64,000 nt of DNA from Lophium mytilinum. Its lineage: Eukaryota > Ascomycota > Dothideomycetes > Mytilinidiales > Mytilinidiaceae. Shown one piece after another: positions 46,163 to 58,157 of the stretch (positions are counted from its first letter, which is position 1; each line of letters opens with the position of its first letter). Location: positions 2,212,616 through 2,276,615 of the forward strand of contig MU004186.1 of assembly GCA_010093605.1 (NCBI GenBank), in the 5' to 3' direction. The translations under genes were made by a program, and so were the position numbers. The notes under the pieces are model-generated. The model made no database searches and was not told the origin of the DNA. It saw only the letters and a program-made list of their open reading frames with translations.

Positions 46163-47492
46163 ATGGCATTGCTAGTCGACAAACACCGCCCGCGGACCCT
46201 CGAGGCCCTGACCTACCACCCCGACCTCTCCGCGCGCCTGAAGTCCCTGGTAAGCTCTCCACCTCCATCTATACCCCCAGCCCTCGCTCTAACACCTCCC
46301 CTCACAGGCCCAGAGCGGCGACTTCCCCCACCTCCTCGTCTACGGGCCCTCCGGCGCAGGCAAGAAAACCCGCATCGTCGCCACCCTCAAAGAGCTCTAC
46401 GGGCCAGGCGTCGAAAAGATAAAAATCGACGCGCGCGTCTTCCAGACCACCTCGAACCGCAAGCTCGAATTCAACATCGTGTCCTCCGTCTACCACCTCG
46501 AGATCACGCCCTCTGACGTCGGCAACTACGACCGCGTGGTGGTTCAAGATCTGCTGAAGGAGGTTGCGCAGACGCAGCAGGTGGATTTGGGCGCAAAGCA
46601 GCGGTTCAAGGTGGTGGTGATCAACGAGGCGGACCATTTGACGAGGGATGCGCAGGCGGCGCTAAGGAGGACGATGGAGAAATATAGTCCGAACTTGAGG
46701 TTGATTTTGCTGGCGAATAGTACGAGTAATATCATTGCGCCGATTAGGAGTCGGACGCTTTTGGTAAGGGTGGCGGCGCCGAGTGAGGGGGAGATTTGTG
46801 AGGTGTTGAAGACGGTGGGGAGGAAGGAGGGGTATAAGGAGGTGGAGACATTGAATGAGAGGATTGCGAAGGAGAGTGGGAGGAACCTGAGGAGGGCGTT
46901 GTTGATGTTTGAGGCGGTTCATGCGCAGAAGTAGGTGGTGCTAGTGTCTTCACATTTCAGAGCAGTGCTAATTTTGGGCTGCAGTGAGGCTATCACAGAC
47001 AAAACGCCTATTCCTCCGCCAGATTGGGAAGCCTTGATTGCGCAGATTGCGGACGATATTATACAGGAAAGGAGTCCGGCGAGGTTGTTGCAAGTGAGGG
47101 CGAAGCTATACGACCTCCTGACGCATTGCATACCAGCTACTACCATCCTCAAGGTGTGTGTGTCCGCAACTCTCACAACGTTTTACGGCTAACTTCTGTC
47201 CAGACTTTGACATGGAAACTTCTCCCCAAAACTGATGACGACCTAAAACCAGACGTTATCAAATGGGCAGCGTTCTACGAGCACAGGATCCGCATGGGCA
47301 GCGTAAGCCATTGCCCTCATCTTGTAACTTGCTGAAGCTAATTGGTTGGCAGAAAGTAATATTCCATCTCGAAGCATTCGTCGCGAAGTACATGCGGCTA
47401 TACGAAAGGTATTGCAATAATTCAAATTCCTCTTCTTCCCATGAACCCCGCTAACTCTATCCAGCCATCTCATGGGCGTTGACTTCGACTAA
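46163..47492 (+). CDS. RFC5: Replication factor C subunit 5 (human RFC3 type), 353 aa
   Basis: Six exons: 46163-46249, 46308-46930, 46985-47153, 47204-47302, 47353-47408 and 47465-47492 (1,062 nt). The protein is a small subunit of the clamp loader that places PCNA on primed DNA. It starts MALLVDKHRPRTLEALTYHP. The P-loop is YGPSGAGKKTRI, with Lys-Lys-Thr in place of the usual GKT/S, as in the Rfc5/RFC3 branch. Further signatures are KIDARVFQTTSNRKLE, VSSVYHLEITPSDVGNYDR, VVINEADHLTRDAQAALRRT and the SRC-like IAPIRSRTLL. The ending ESHLMGVDFD is typical. Length and exon phases agree with the family. Confidence 0.95.
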
Positions 47493-47789
47493 ACGGTTCA
47501 TTTACAGCATGGCATTGATTGGACGAGAACGAGCAAACGGGCGTTTTGGCGATCAATACTATATGGGAATATCATGAAACCCTTGACCTCTACCTACAAG
47601 GTTCTCATGTTTTTGGAGTTGTTGTACCCTTTTAGACACCCGACTCTGCGTCATCGACGTCATATCGGGTCACGAACCACTAGTCTCAACGCGAACTTCG
47701 CGACTCAACGTTACAACCGCGTGCTGTACAACTGCAATTGACACCTCTGCCAAACCCTCCCTTCGTCGCAATATAACTGAAACGCGATA

Positions 47790-48429
47790 ATGGCAGATAA
47801 GCTGATGGACACAGAGCCTGGTGGGGAGAATACGCAGTACTGCACTACTTATACACTACCCTATCTAAAGTATAGAATCTAACAACGCTGAAAGATACGA
47901 ATCCATCAACGAATTCACTAAAGCACCTAAGAAAGAGAGTGGACAGTTAGGCGGTATGCAACCTTCTCAAATTCTCCCAATCCTCTATCGATCCACACTA
48001 TGCCCTCCATCCCAATGTACATTCAATCCCCCCTCCAAAGAAGCCCTTCACGCATCTCTGCCATCCTCTCTTCTCCACCCCATATCTCTCACTCTCTCCC
48101 TTCTCGCTCTCGTGTTCCGAGCGCCATGGGCAACATCCATCTCCTACCTAGCTCAACTCCTAACCCCCCCAGATCCCACCGACACTTCCACTCCCGCCGC
48201 TACGGAGGATAAGAACGAGGCGAACAGCGTCGGCATCACCCCCGCCGACAAGATCCGCTACGGGCAAGCTTTGCAAGAGGGCGGGATGGGCGGTAAGACG
48301 GAGGGCGGCTTAGAGTCGAACACGTCTACGTCCGATGGGCTGGGGAGGGAGGAGGAAGGGGAGCAGAGCGGAAATGGGGGAGCGAGGGCGGCGCAGGGGT
48401 ATGGGGAGGGGAGTGGGGTTGGGGGATAG
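47790..48429 (+). CDS. Small unknown protein with low-complexity tail, 193 aa
   Basis: Two exons, 47790-47836 and 47895-48429, with a 58-nt intron (GTACTG..CTGAAAG). The start is MADKLMDTEPGGENTQYESI. The middle has a hydrophobic stretch (LHPISLTLSLLALVFRAPWA) that could be one membrane helix, preceded by ILPILYRSTLCPP. The last 60 residues are Gly/Glu/Ser-rich. I do not recognise the family. The splice joins two plausible segments in frame, but the donor is not ideal. It lies 300 bp after RFC5 on the same strand. Confidence 0.55.
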
Positions 48430-49079
48430 AGGGGTGAGAGGGTGGGTGGAGGGGGTGGGGAGGAAGAGAATGGGCAACTGGAGACGCGAGACGGGGGAGG
48501 GAGTTGCTAGCGACTGTATATTATGCGACATGTGTAGCGTAGCTCGTCCAGGGTGGTAACAAGTGAACGACTGGGCAATCAGCCGGAGCAGGCTGGTATT
48601 GATGTCCCTTCGTTCATCTTCTTATCTCACTATTCACATTGCATTACTCATACAACGATGATGAAGTGAACACGCTGAATTTGTTTCGAAGGTATCTTCA
48701 AATGCAAAGCCATTACTAGAAACTACAGTCTGGAAAGAGTGTTACACAACACGTAAAACCCCGTGCTCTCTTTCCCACCCATCCCATGCTCTTCTCTCCA
48801 ATGACTGCCCATTCTTCCGTGGTGCACAAGGTATGCAAAAACAAAGGGGTATGATGAAACCGTACACAATCCATCCATCCAACCGAACGTCCAGCCCAGA
48901 AATCTAAATGTGAGAAAAAAGAGGGTATAACGCCATTATGAAAGACCGGCTCAGCTCAGGCAAGAGAAAGGTAATGCACAAAAGAAAGGTAGAGAGTCTT
49001 TTCCAAGCGAGAGTTGCTCGGGAGCCCACGCTTAATCGGCCGTAATGTCGTTAATCGCTCAGTCTTTTCGACGGAAGGC
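48430..49079. other. Convergent intergenic region
   Basis: 650 bp between the stop codons of convergent genes. Purine-rich at its left end (the continuing Gly/Glu-coding bias). No feature beyond expected 3' UTRs. Confidence 0.45.
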
Positions 49080-51062
49080 TTAGTATCGTCGGTCGTTGTA
49101 GGAAGCGCCATACCCCCTCCCAGCCCCGGCCCCATCATACGCGTTGTTCGCCCCTCTTCCTCGATAGTATTCATCATGGCCGCCGTATGAGATCCCGTTG
49201 ATGGACTCAGCTCTAGTGCGGTTTGGGTTAGAGTCCTCCTCTGCTTGCCGTCTGGCCCAGTCCCGCTTTGCCTCTGCGTCCTTGGCGAAGCGGCGGGTTT
49301 CTTCATCGGATTCGTAGATGTTCGATGCGGAGTAGCGAGGGGCGTCACCGATAAAGGTGTCGGAGCGGGTGGCCGGATTTGAGAAGCTCGGACTGCGTGG
49401 TCTTCGACCATTGAGGGTTGAACTGGTTCGATGATGGCGAGAGGTGGAGGGAGGGTAGTCGGTTGAACGGGTGGAGGTAGGAGGCCATTGATTTGAGCTG
49501 GCGGAAGATTGTGAGCGATGTCCACGAGTGTGTGTTTCGGTATCGGATCTCATCGCGGCGGGTTCTTCAAAGACTCTGCCACCGTTGGGGGCGGCTGAGT
49601 AGGGCTGTCGTTCGCGTTCGATGGGGATTGATGGAGGGAGTTCGTCTTCTTCATCTGTGTCGATGGCTGATGTTGACGGATGCCCGGCTGCGCCACCGTA
49701 TGGGCTTCTCTCACGCTCTAAACTGGCGTTGACACTCGGTACGAGAGGCGGAGGCGGTGGGAAAGTGGGTGCTTTCTTTAGTGGTACAGCGCCATCGGCG
49801 GAGAGTGCAGCAGCACAGCGTTGCTGAGCTTGTAGATTTTCATGCTTTGGAAATAGACGTCGAGGTAATTCTTTTGGAAATCGCTCCTTGGCGTCGTCGG
49901 CATTGCTAATGGGCATATCCAGAACAGCCCTCGAGAGCCGGTCATGTTCAGTGTCTGGGTATGCTTGAATCATGGCAGTCATCCATTCTTGAAATCCATC
50001 AGGTGTCAAGGCTGGGATGTTTGGGACTAAGTGGACCTCGTCTTGGACTAAATGGTGTTGACATTTCATGTCCCGGTACATCTTAGACAAGGCAGAGTTG
50101 GGCAGTTTTCCGAAGATAGCTGAACAACGTTAGACTAGACTAGACTTTCTTTGCTGATATGTAAACTCACTGCTCCATGGATAAATCTCGTCACTAAGTC
50201 TGACGTCGTCGTAGAACTTTTGCATTTTAGCCGGAGAGATGACAAGGCTCTTCTTCGGCTCGTAATCATCAATCTGAGACGGTTAGAAAGGGTGATCACC
50301 GTTTGTAATTGGCTTCGTACTTACAATGTGAATTGCCAGCCCTCTCAGAAACTGCCCCAGCCTTGCCGTTGGGTTCCCAGCCGAATCGAAGAGGGGTTGC
50401 CAGATTTTCTCCACCGTTGTTGCCTCTCCGTTGTCTGTTGGAATACGTGCAGCTGTTACAGGCCGGGTCCGAGAAGGCGGCTCGTATGCATGGCGTGGCT
50501 GGGTACTTTCTTGCCTGGGCGTCGGGGTATCGCCAGCGCCGTCAAACATGGGGTCGTGCCGCAAAGGATCAGGTGAATTGGACCCGTGGCTTTCAAAGTC
50601 GTGGCGGGTTGGGGATGGCGGTGTGTACACGTTGCGGGATGGAAAAGAGGCCGTCGTGGATGCAGTAGGCGACCGTGCCGGGTAGTGTTGCGTAGGAGGA
50701 GGCTGAGGTGCGGCGTTGACTCCTACCCCGCTAGACTTGAGGTCATCCAAGACCTGCTTCCTGACCTGGGCTGTGATCTGGGCTATAAGATCTGGGTCCA
50801 CTCGACTTGCGGCGTCAGATTTGTCAAACGCGCTGTTGACTGCGTCATAGATTGGCTGCTGCGAGCCATCGGAGCGGGTGTTGGACGATGCGCGCGATCG
50901 TGGGCTCTGCGGTTCGGGGGGATAGTATGCAGGATTGCTGTTCTGGTGGTGCGAGGGAGGATTGGTCGGATAGGACCGCGGATCGTAGGTGGTGTCGTAG
51001 GCGTATTGCGACGAGTGCTGGTCCGGCGGGTTCAGAGGCCCGCGGTAGCCGTCGTAGGCCAT
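49080..51062 (-). CDS. DUF7514-domain fungal protein, 626 aa
   Basis: Three exons on the minus strand: 51062-50325, 50273-50171 and 50119-49080 (1,881 nt). The start is MAYDGYRGPLNPPDQHSSQY. The N-terminal 220 residues are Pro/Ser/Tyr-rich. The domain spans about 225-375: VEKIWQPLFDSAGNPTARLG, FLRGLAIHI, LVISPAKMQKFYDDVRL, IFGKLPNSALSKMYRD, HHLVQDEVHL and MPISNADDAKERFPKELPRR. These are the conserved positions of the fungal DUF7514 family, whose function is unknown. The C-terminal half is disordered, with Arg/Ser/Tyr-rich repeats and an RGRG motif. No signal peptide or membrane helix. Confidence 0.85.
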
Positions 51063-52924
51063 GGAGAGGGGCTATTGCATCAACTCGCTTTTGGGTGTGA
51101 AGTACAGAGAAACGGGGTTCGCGGATCTGGTTGGTGATGGAAGTTTGGTAGCGGGCGCGGTTGGCTGGTGGGTCGAGATAGTGTGACAGCTCGCCGGTGG
51201 ATGGCCTGCAGGTCGGTATGCAGCTAAGTGGAGGCGAACGACGAGCGAAATCTGGCAGAGTGTGGAATATATACTGCGACTTGGGCCGCAGCAAGGTTGG
51301 AGGATGTTGGGTGTTCCTTCTCTTGGGAGGGAATGGCGCGATGGATGCTAGAGACGAGGTTGCGGTGGTGGTGGGGGTTTATGGGATTGGAGCTTCACCG
51401 GTGATGGAATGGCGGATGGCAAGCAGCAGACGACTTCAGCCACAGCCTGCTCTCTGAATGTAACGACGGCAGACGGTGAGTGGTGGGAGTAAGAAGCCGG
51501 TGGAGAGGCCTGGGGGGCATCCACAGTCGACACTCAGGGTAATTGGACAACGTCATCGGTACTGGGGGCTGCTGGGACCAAGTGTCTATTTTGATCGTCC
51601 TATTACGGTGGGCGACATCTTCAAACCACATCTACCTACATGCAAATCGAACGCACCCCTTCTCCCGTCCACAAGACAAGTCGTTGTCCATATACGCACA
51701 CCTGGCTGACGTCTCCCAGCACCCCTCGGGTTTCGTTTCGACTCGTTTCTGTTCCCCTCATTTCCTGTTTCAACTCCACCCCCTCAGCCTGACCTCCTGC
51801 CACCTGTCAGCGAGCTCCTGCGCCCGACGACGGCCCGCAGGGCGTAAATCGTTGATTCTCGCAGGGAACACCACGTTGCGCCTTCCGGTACTTCCACCGC
51901 CGGTCTGCATCGCCGGTGATCTTGGACGCATCTCTCGTAAAACAGTAATAGATCAGCTTTAGTGCTAGGTTTTGTGGCCGCCGCAATAACGGGTGGTGTT
52001 CTCTCTCATTTTGGGGGCTCTATTATATTATCACGTTACTACAACCGCAGAACGTCTATACCAGTAGACATATTGTTTAGATAGTTCAATGACTGACATA
52101 AGTTTGCTCTTTGTATGAGTTTTGGCTGCATCTCAAGTGCTTTGAAGTGAACAGCAGCCGAAGCTTCCTTATTCGAAATAAGGTCATTCATCAGCCTTTC
52201 TGAGAAACGCAGCATCAACCCTCTACCTTCCGGCACTTTTAACACGATTTTCTGTCTTGCACTAGTCCTGCGCCTCCGATGTACCTTTGTTGCGTCTAGT
52301 ATTTCGCTCAGGGAGGCTTGCTAGATGCGAACTGCGTTGAAAAAAGGCAGCGTATCCTGGAGCATGCTGATTACGGCGGCGAGGCTCCCGAGCATTTCCC
52401 GACGACCAGGCTGCGGGCTGAAGTTTCCGTGTTTCGTTTCATCGTGCTTCTGTTTCCCTCGTTAAGGTTGCGGAGATATCAGGTCTCGAGCATACAGCGC
52501 TTTCAAGAGACGTGATTAGAGCATTGGAGACAGGCTGGCTTGTCAACAAGCTGGCGGCAGATGAAGCAGAGGAGAAGAGGCATGGGGGAGGCACAGTAAT
52601 CCGACAGGCCCCCAAAGCAGGACCTTGGCGGCTAGGATGCAGCCGTTACGCTCTCTCACCACTCACGACGGCAGGGCAGGCTCCTCTAGCTATCGGCCAC
52701 GTCCTTGAAACGGGGGGTGTTGGAGAGGCGGCGGCGGCCCGTCTTGGGCCTTCCTGGATGACCGGAAGCTGCAGGTCGGTAGTCACGATACGAAGTGGTG
52801 AAGTACAGCAGCTGCTGGGCGAGGCTAGAAAATGGCCGCCCTGCTGCACAGCTGCTTCGTCTGTTCTAGGGCAGGGAGGTCGGGGCGCGGAGGGAGCGCC
52901 GGGTGGTGCAGGTGTCGATGGATA
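51063..52924. other. Intergenic region left of the MITE
   Basis: About 1.9 kb with no gene I can support. The first few hundred bases should be the promoter of the DUF7514 gene. Open frames on both strands are short and of unusual composition. Confidence 0.45.
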
Positions 52925-52926
52925 TA

Positions 52927-53263
52927 CAGTAAAACCTGATTATAGTGATACGGTTTTTTCCGAGGTTTCGTATCACTGTACAGAGAGTATCACTGTAACA
53001 GAAGTCACGTGTCGGCGATTTGTAAGCCATTGACCCCCAAAACAGCGAGATCTAGGGGTCTTTGGGGGCGGTCGGAGGTGCCACGGACCACCCGCCCATA
53101 CAAAAACCCCCCTGGCTAGTATGATTTCGGTGAGAGGGTACTAGTGATACCATAGTAAGCAGGGATATTACTATACCCATACAAATTTCCACGGTCAGCC
53201 GAAATTTATCACTCTATAGAGTATATCACTATCCACCGGTAACACTATAATCAGGTTTTACTG
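52927..53263. mobile_element. 337-bp pogo/Tc1-mariner-type MITE
   Basis: Terminal inverted repeats begin CAGTAAAACCTGATTATAGTG on both ends, identical for 21 bp and similar for a few more. A TA dinucleotide stands directly outside each end (52925-52926 and 53264-53265), the target duplication of the Tc1/mariner superfamily. The CAGT start is typical of pogo-like elements. There is no transposase frame, so it is non-autonomous. Internally the word TATCACTRTA recurs several times, near both ends. Confidence 0.88.
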
Positions 53264-53265
53264 TA

Positions 53266-54145
53266 TTGCACGGGGCGGTCCTTATGCCGGCGCGGTAAGA
53301 AAAGCATGAGGGGTGAGGGCAGGGTGAGGGTTTTTGTTCGGCGGATCTCTCGATGCGACGGCTGAGACGGTGGTGTCGTTTCAGCCCGTGGCTCCGTGGT
53401 GCTGATTGGCCAGCGCGTCGAGTGAGCAGATCCACTCGATGCTGGCGGCCAAGAGGCTCTCAGCGGCTCCTGGGCTCCCTTCACTCGCATTGCCAATGCC
53501 ATTCTAAGCTTCTCCTTCTTCTCTTCGTTGCCTCCAGCGCTGCTGAGACGGCCGCTGGTTTCTACTCCTCTTTCGCCGCTTGCCGCCCGCCTTTGACCGC
53601 CAACCTCTGTCGCTCAATAAAGGCCCACGCCACAACCTCAAGCTGAAAGCGACGGCGACAAGACCCGACTCACCCACCCCCAGCGAGTGTTTCGCCGTGC
53701 CCGTTTCAACCACCGAAACCTCCATATACCTGTCCTGACCTCGACACCACGAGTGCAGCGGTTCGACATCGCCTGCCCGTCACCCTCTTACGCCTCACGC
53801 CGCCCAGACACTCCCTCGGATAGCTGCTGAGCCTCCGACGCCGCTGTGTCACCGAGCCAGCTGCCACTCTCCGCTCGAGGATTCGCGACCTTCTCCTGTC
53901 TCACAGACTTGCTCCTTTAGCACCCACCGCCCGCGACCACGTCCACGAAAGTCGACTGCTGCATCCTACGGTCCCGCCCCGTCGGTCCCAATACTCTCGA
54001 ATACGCCCTCGCTCTATTGTCAATCCACCATGCCGTTCTGACGACATCGTGCCGCACTCGATCGTGGAGGAACACAGTCTCTCCGCCGAACGCAATACAG
54101 ATATATTGGTAGCATTCCCGCTGTCTTGCCGCTCCGCCATTCGCC
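53266..54145. promoter_or_regulatory. Upstream region and probable long 5' leader of STE11
   Basis: About 880 bp between the MITE and the STE11 ATG. From about 53590 the plus strand is strongly C/T-rich, as in transcribed fungal 5' leaders. No other gene is evident, and the precise start of transcription cannot be seen. Confidence 0.4.
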
Positions 54146-57100
54146 ATGGCCATGCTAGCGTCCAAGTCGCCCTACCCAACCCCCTCTCTGGGAGGCTCGG
54201 CATCTTCGCAGTACCCTACAACTGTCTCGAGCTACCGCGTGCAGGCGGCCTCGAGGTCGGACCATGCCTTTTTCGCATCGCCAACTGAGTCTGAGTTCTC
54301 GGAAAGCTACGATACGCCGGATTCCGTGAGGTAGGTTATTTCGAGAGTACGGCTTGAGGGATGCTGACAGGCGCAGGCATTGGGACGAGGACAAGGTAGC
54401 CGACTGGCTGCAACGGATCAACTGCTCGCAGTACATTGACCTCTTCAAGAGTGAGTTCTACGCGTCTAGTGAACCCGCCACGTGCTAATGACGACAGAAA
54501 ATCACATCAATGGCGAGAACCTCATGGAGATGGACCAAACGCATCTCAAGGACATGGGCATCAAGAAGATTGGCGACCGTGTGCGTATTGGAACTCAGGC
54601 CAAGCTCTTCAGGAACCGCGAGTACAGACGGGGATCGAAGCGGAGCTCGAATAGGGTACGACAGCACCGTTCTGCTTCCATCTCAGCTGCTAACGTCTAG
54701 TAGCAATCTCTCGCGGTTCTTGATCAGGCCGCAGCCTTCATTACTCCCCCGTCTTCAGGCTCCCCTCGCCCTACACATTCCAGCCGATCTATCCCCACCA
54801 GCTCCCGCTCCGATAAACGCATGTCTCGACAACTTACCGGAGCTGACTTTAGCTATGCATCCGCCCTCCCCTTCTCTAAGACCCCTTCTCGGCCAGGCTC
54901 TCCCCTCGTCGACCAAGAAAACCGCAGCATTCGATCTCAGCAGTACACGGGCACGAGCAGCCCAAAGAACCCTGGTAAAAAGGACATACCGCAGTACTTT
55001 GGCTACCCCCTCAGCGCCGGGCTAAACAGTGCGCGGGCTCCAGAGGGCATTCAAACTGCTCGCTATGTGACGCAGACTCGAACAACCCCAACTGAGACAC
55101 CTCAAACTGCCCGTTTTGCCCACCACGTTCGAGCGAGTCCCAGCTTAGACAACGCCACAAATAGCGCCATTCTCCCTGCCGACAAAGCACTCATTCGCGT
55201 TATTTTTGATAACGGTCGCTCCTCTGTTGTTAGCATCGAGAATTGCAAGACAGCAGAGGACATTATGTTGAAGACACTACGCAAAGGCTACCTGAACGAG
55301 GCGCATGTAAAGAACTATTGCTTCTATGTACTCGATGGCCCCGAACCTACGCCAGCACTGTGCCGGCGACTCAGTGAGATAGAGCTGATCCGCATATGCA
55401 ACGACCGAGCACGTCTGGAAAAAGGCAGGCTCATCCTCCGGAAGATCCACACCGGCGAACCAGAAGACGACCAGCTCAAGACTGCTGCAGGTATCTATCA
55501 GCAGCAGCAGCTACAGCAGGTGCAGAACGTCATCCTACCTACCAACAACCGGAGCCAGTTGAAGGTTGAGAAGATCACGGGAGAATCGCTCGCCGCCGTC
55601 AGCTATCCTCTATCTCCAGCGTCCGCTCGCGAGCGTGAACGACACATCAACTCGACAGCCCAGGATCTCGAAAGAGCCGATAGCCTTCAGTCAACGACCA
55701 GTGCTCGTGCTCGAAAGCTGAAGCAATTCTACGGAGCTAGACCTCCGAGCGAGTTGATTACTTCCGATCTGACCTCCTACTTCCCAGACGTAGAAAAGGA
55801 GGAGATTGACAAGACCATTCGCATGTCTGTCCGCAGGTCACGTCGCATCAGTCGTGCTACAAGTCGTCTCAGCATGGCCTCCAACTTCAGCGTTGCTTCC
55901 TCTCTTCGAGATGCACCACCACTGCCTTCAATCGCTGATGCTTGGCTACAAGGTGCTGGCCAAGCCCGTCCACTTCGACCACTTTCAGTCATGCGGCTTG
56001 GCCTTCCATCTCAGTCTGGTTACCGTGATTCCATGGCATCGTCGGTGCTCGAACCACTAGAAGAGGAGTCACCACTCGAGCCCGACCGCAAATCGTACGT
56101 TTCCTTCGCCGGAGATGACAACGGATCGGAAACTGTTTCCGTCACCGACCCTGAAGGCCGTACAAACACATTGAGCTCCTACTTTGACGATGGTGGTAGC
56201 AGTCTCGCAGGTAGCAGCAGTGTCGGCACTGAGAACGGCGACTCGCTCAACAAGCGTCTCTCTCAGGCTATTGCTGACGACGGAGAAGAATTCGACGAGG
56301 AGCTCACCGACTACCTCGAGCAGGACAGCTGGGAGAACGTCAAGTACATGAAGGGTGCTCTCATTGGTCAGGGCTCATTCGGAAGCGTCTACCTCGCCCT
56401 ACACGCAGTCACCGGTGAGCTCATGGCCGTGAAGCAAGTCGAGATGCCCTCCAGTTCCGGCGCCTCCCAGATGGACCAGCGTAAAACCAACATGGTCGAA
56501 GCTCTCAAGCATGAAATCGGCCTTTTGCGCGACCTCAAGCACAAGAACATCGTTCAGTACCTCGGCTCCAACTCGGATGACACTCACCTCAACATTTTCC
56601 TCGAGTACGTCCCCGGTGGCTCAGTGGCAACTATGCTCGTCAACTACGGCCCACTCGGCGAATCCCTCATCCAGAACTTTGTCCGCCAGATCCTCACTGG
56701 CCTGGGCTACCTCCACTCTTGCGATATTATCCACCGCGACATCAAGGGTGCCAACATCCTCGTCGACAACAAGGGCTCTGTCAAGATCTCCGATTTTGGC
56801 ATCTCCAAGCGTGTTGAAGCGTCCAGCCTCCTCTCCACCCCTGGCTCAGGCAAAAAAGGGAACCAGCGCGTCTCACTCCAAGGCTCCGTCTTCTGGATGG
56901 CGCCCGAGGTCGTGCGGCAGACTGCCTACACGAGAAAGGCAGACATCTGGTCACTGGGCTGTCTCATCGTCGAGATGTTTACGGGTAGCCATCCCCATCC
57001 GAATTGCACGCAGCTGCAGGCTATCTTCAAGATCGGAGGTAGCGGGGATGCGAGCCCGACGGTGCCGGAGAATGCAGGCGAGGATGCGCGCGCATTCTTG

Positions 57101-57187
57101 AAGCAGACGTTTATGATTGATCATGAGGCTCGCCCGACGGCGGATGAACTGCTGGGGAGTCCGTTTTGTAACCCCAAGGCGGGTTGA
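54146..57187 (+). CDS. STE11: STE11-type MAP kinase kinase kinase, 966 aa
   Basis: Four exons: 54146-54330, 54377-54450, 54498-54655 and 54704-57187 (2,901 nt). It is the MAPKKK of the mating/filamentation and invasive-growth cascade, acting above Ste7 and Fus3/Kss1 type kinases. Domains: SAM at about 62-135 (VADWLQRINCSQYIDLF, HLKDMGIKKIGDRVRI); a Ras-binding-like domain at about 297-390 (LIRVIFDNGRSSVV); and a C-terminal kinase at about 685-960. The kinase has the glycine loop IGQGSFGSVY, Lys in LMAVKQVEM, HRDIKGAN, DFG and WMAPEVV. An autoinhibitory region lies between, with conserved VRRSRRISRATSRLS. The start follows a good CGCCATGG context. Confidence 0.95.
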
Positions 57188-58157
57188 AAGCGTCTGAGAG
57201 ACGAAACTGTCAACAAACTTCAACATAACTGAGTGGGCTCTTCATGTGGTTCACTCTAAAAGGAGCGAGAGAGAGAGGCAGCGCCTCAAGGGATTTATTT
57301 TGGAAGCGGTGATGTCCGCGAATCGTTCTCGCCCACCAAACGCATAATTGGAACGATCAAAGGAATGGGGGAAGGGTAGATATCGGGTTCTTTCTTTTTT
57401 CCCACACGAAGTTACGAAAGCATGTCGCATGGACTGCGGACAGAGGAGTGTGGGCTTTATGCTTTCTAGTGATAGTAGTGTGGCACTTTTGATCGCCTCT
57501 TCGTCGACACTATCTATGGGTTGAGTGGAGGGGCCGGCTTTCTTCTACTTCTTACTCCTCTTCGCCGTCTTGGACTGTAACTATATGCAATGGGTTATTA
57601 TCGGGCTGGCTTGGTTGAATGGTGATGGGAGATGATGGATGGGGATGAGAGATGCGGCGGAATGTATTGTAGGATTATATGAGGATGAGAATCTTGTGCT
57701 TGAAATGTTCGTCTGCTTGAATGAAGGTGCTGTGCTTTAGGTGGTTTGCTCGATGGGTCTACGGGTTTCCTGCGTTTACTTGGATGTGGATGGGACGGGG
57801 GCTTTTGAGGGCACTGTAGATTACCCTTTTTCCGAAGTTTGATTCGGGACATCAGGATATCACACAACAGTATACCGAAATCGAGTTCAAATCGCACGGA
57901 CTGGCTCCCGTTTATGCATTCCAATGTTGTCAAACTGAGTCTATTTCTAGGCTCTAACCCAGGACGTTGTCAATAGTATGCCAGAACTAAGTTCAAACCG
58001 AATGGACTGGCTCCCGTTCATACCTCTTAACGGTGCCAAAACAACCCAATCCCAAGCTCCCATTCCCAGTCTCGCGATCTCTACATCCCGCATCTAACCA
58101 AACTCCAAACTCTCCTGAATATCAGCTCACACAACCTACGGTTTCCCCCATCCTCCA
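57188..58157. other. Convergent intergenic region with a diverged duplication
   Basis: About 970 bp between the stops of STE11 and the alcohol dehydrogenase gene. It holds both 3' UTRs. A duplicated segment of about 66 bp lies near its right end (described separately). No gene seen. Confidence 0.5.
57870..58041. repeat. Two diverged direct copies of about 66 bp
   Basis: The stretches 57870-57935 and 57976-58041 share GTATRCC, AGTTCAAA and an identical GGACTGGCTCCCGTT core, with scattered differences elsewhere. Copy starts are 106 bp apart. Origin unknown. Confidence 0.6.

Noticed and set aside
50586-51137. 183-residue plus-strand open frame
   Set aside because: Antisense to exon 1 of the DUF7514 gene, with Arg/Gly/Val-rich shadow composition.
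52512-53033. 173-residue plus-strand open frame running into the MITE
   Set aside because: It reads through the MITE terminal repeat and has no domain, so it is not a gene.
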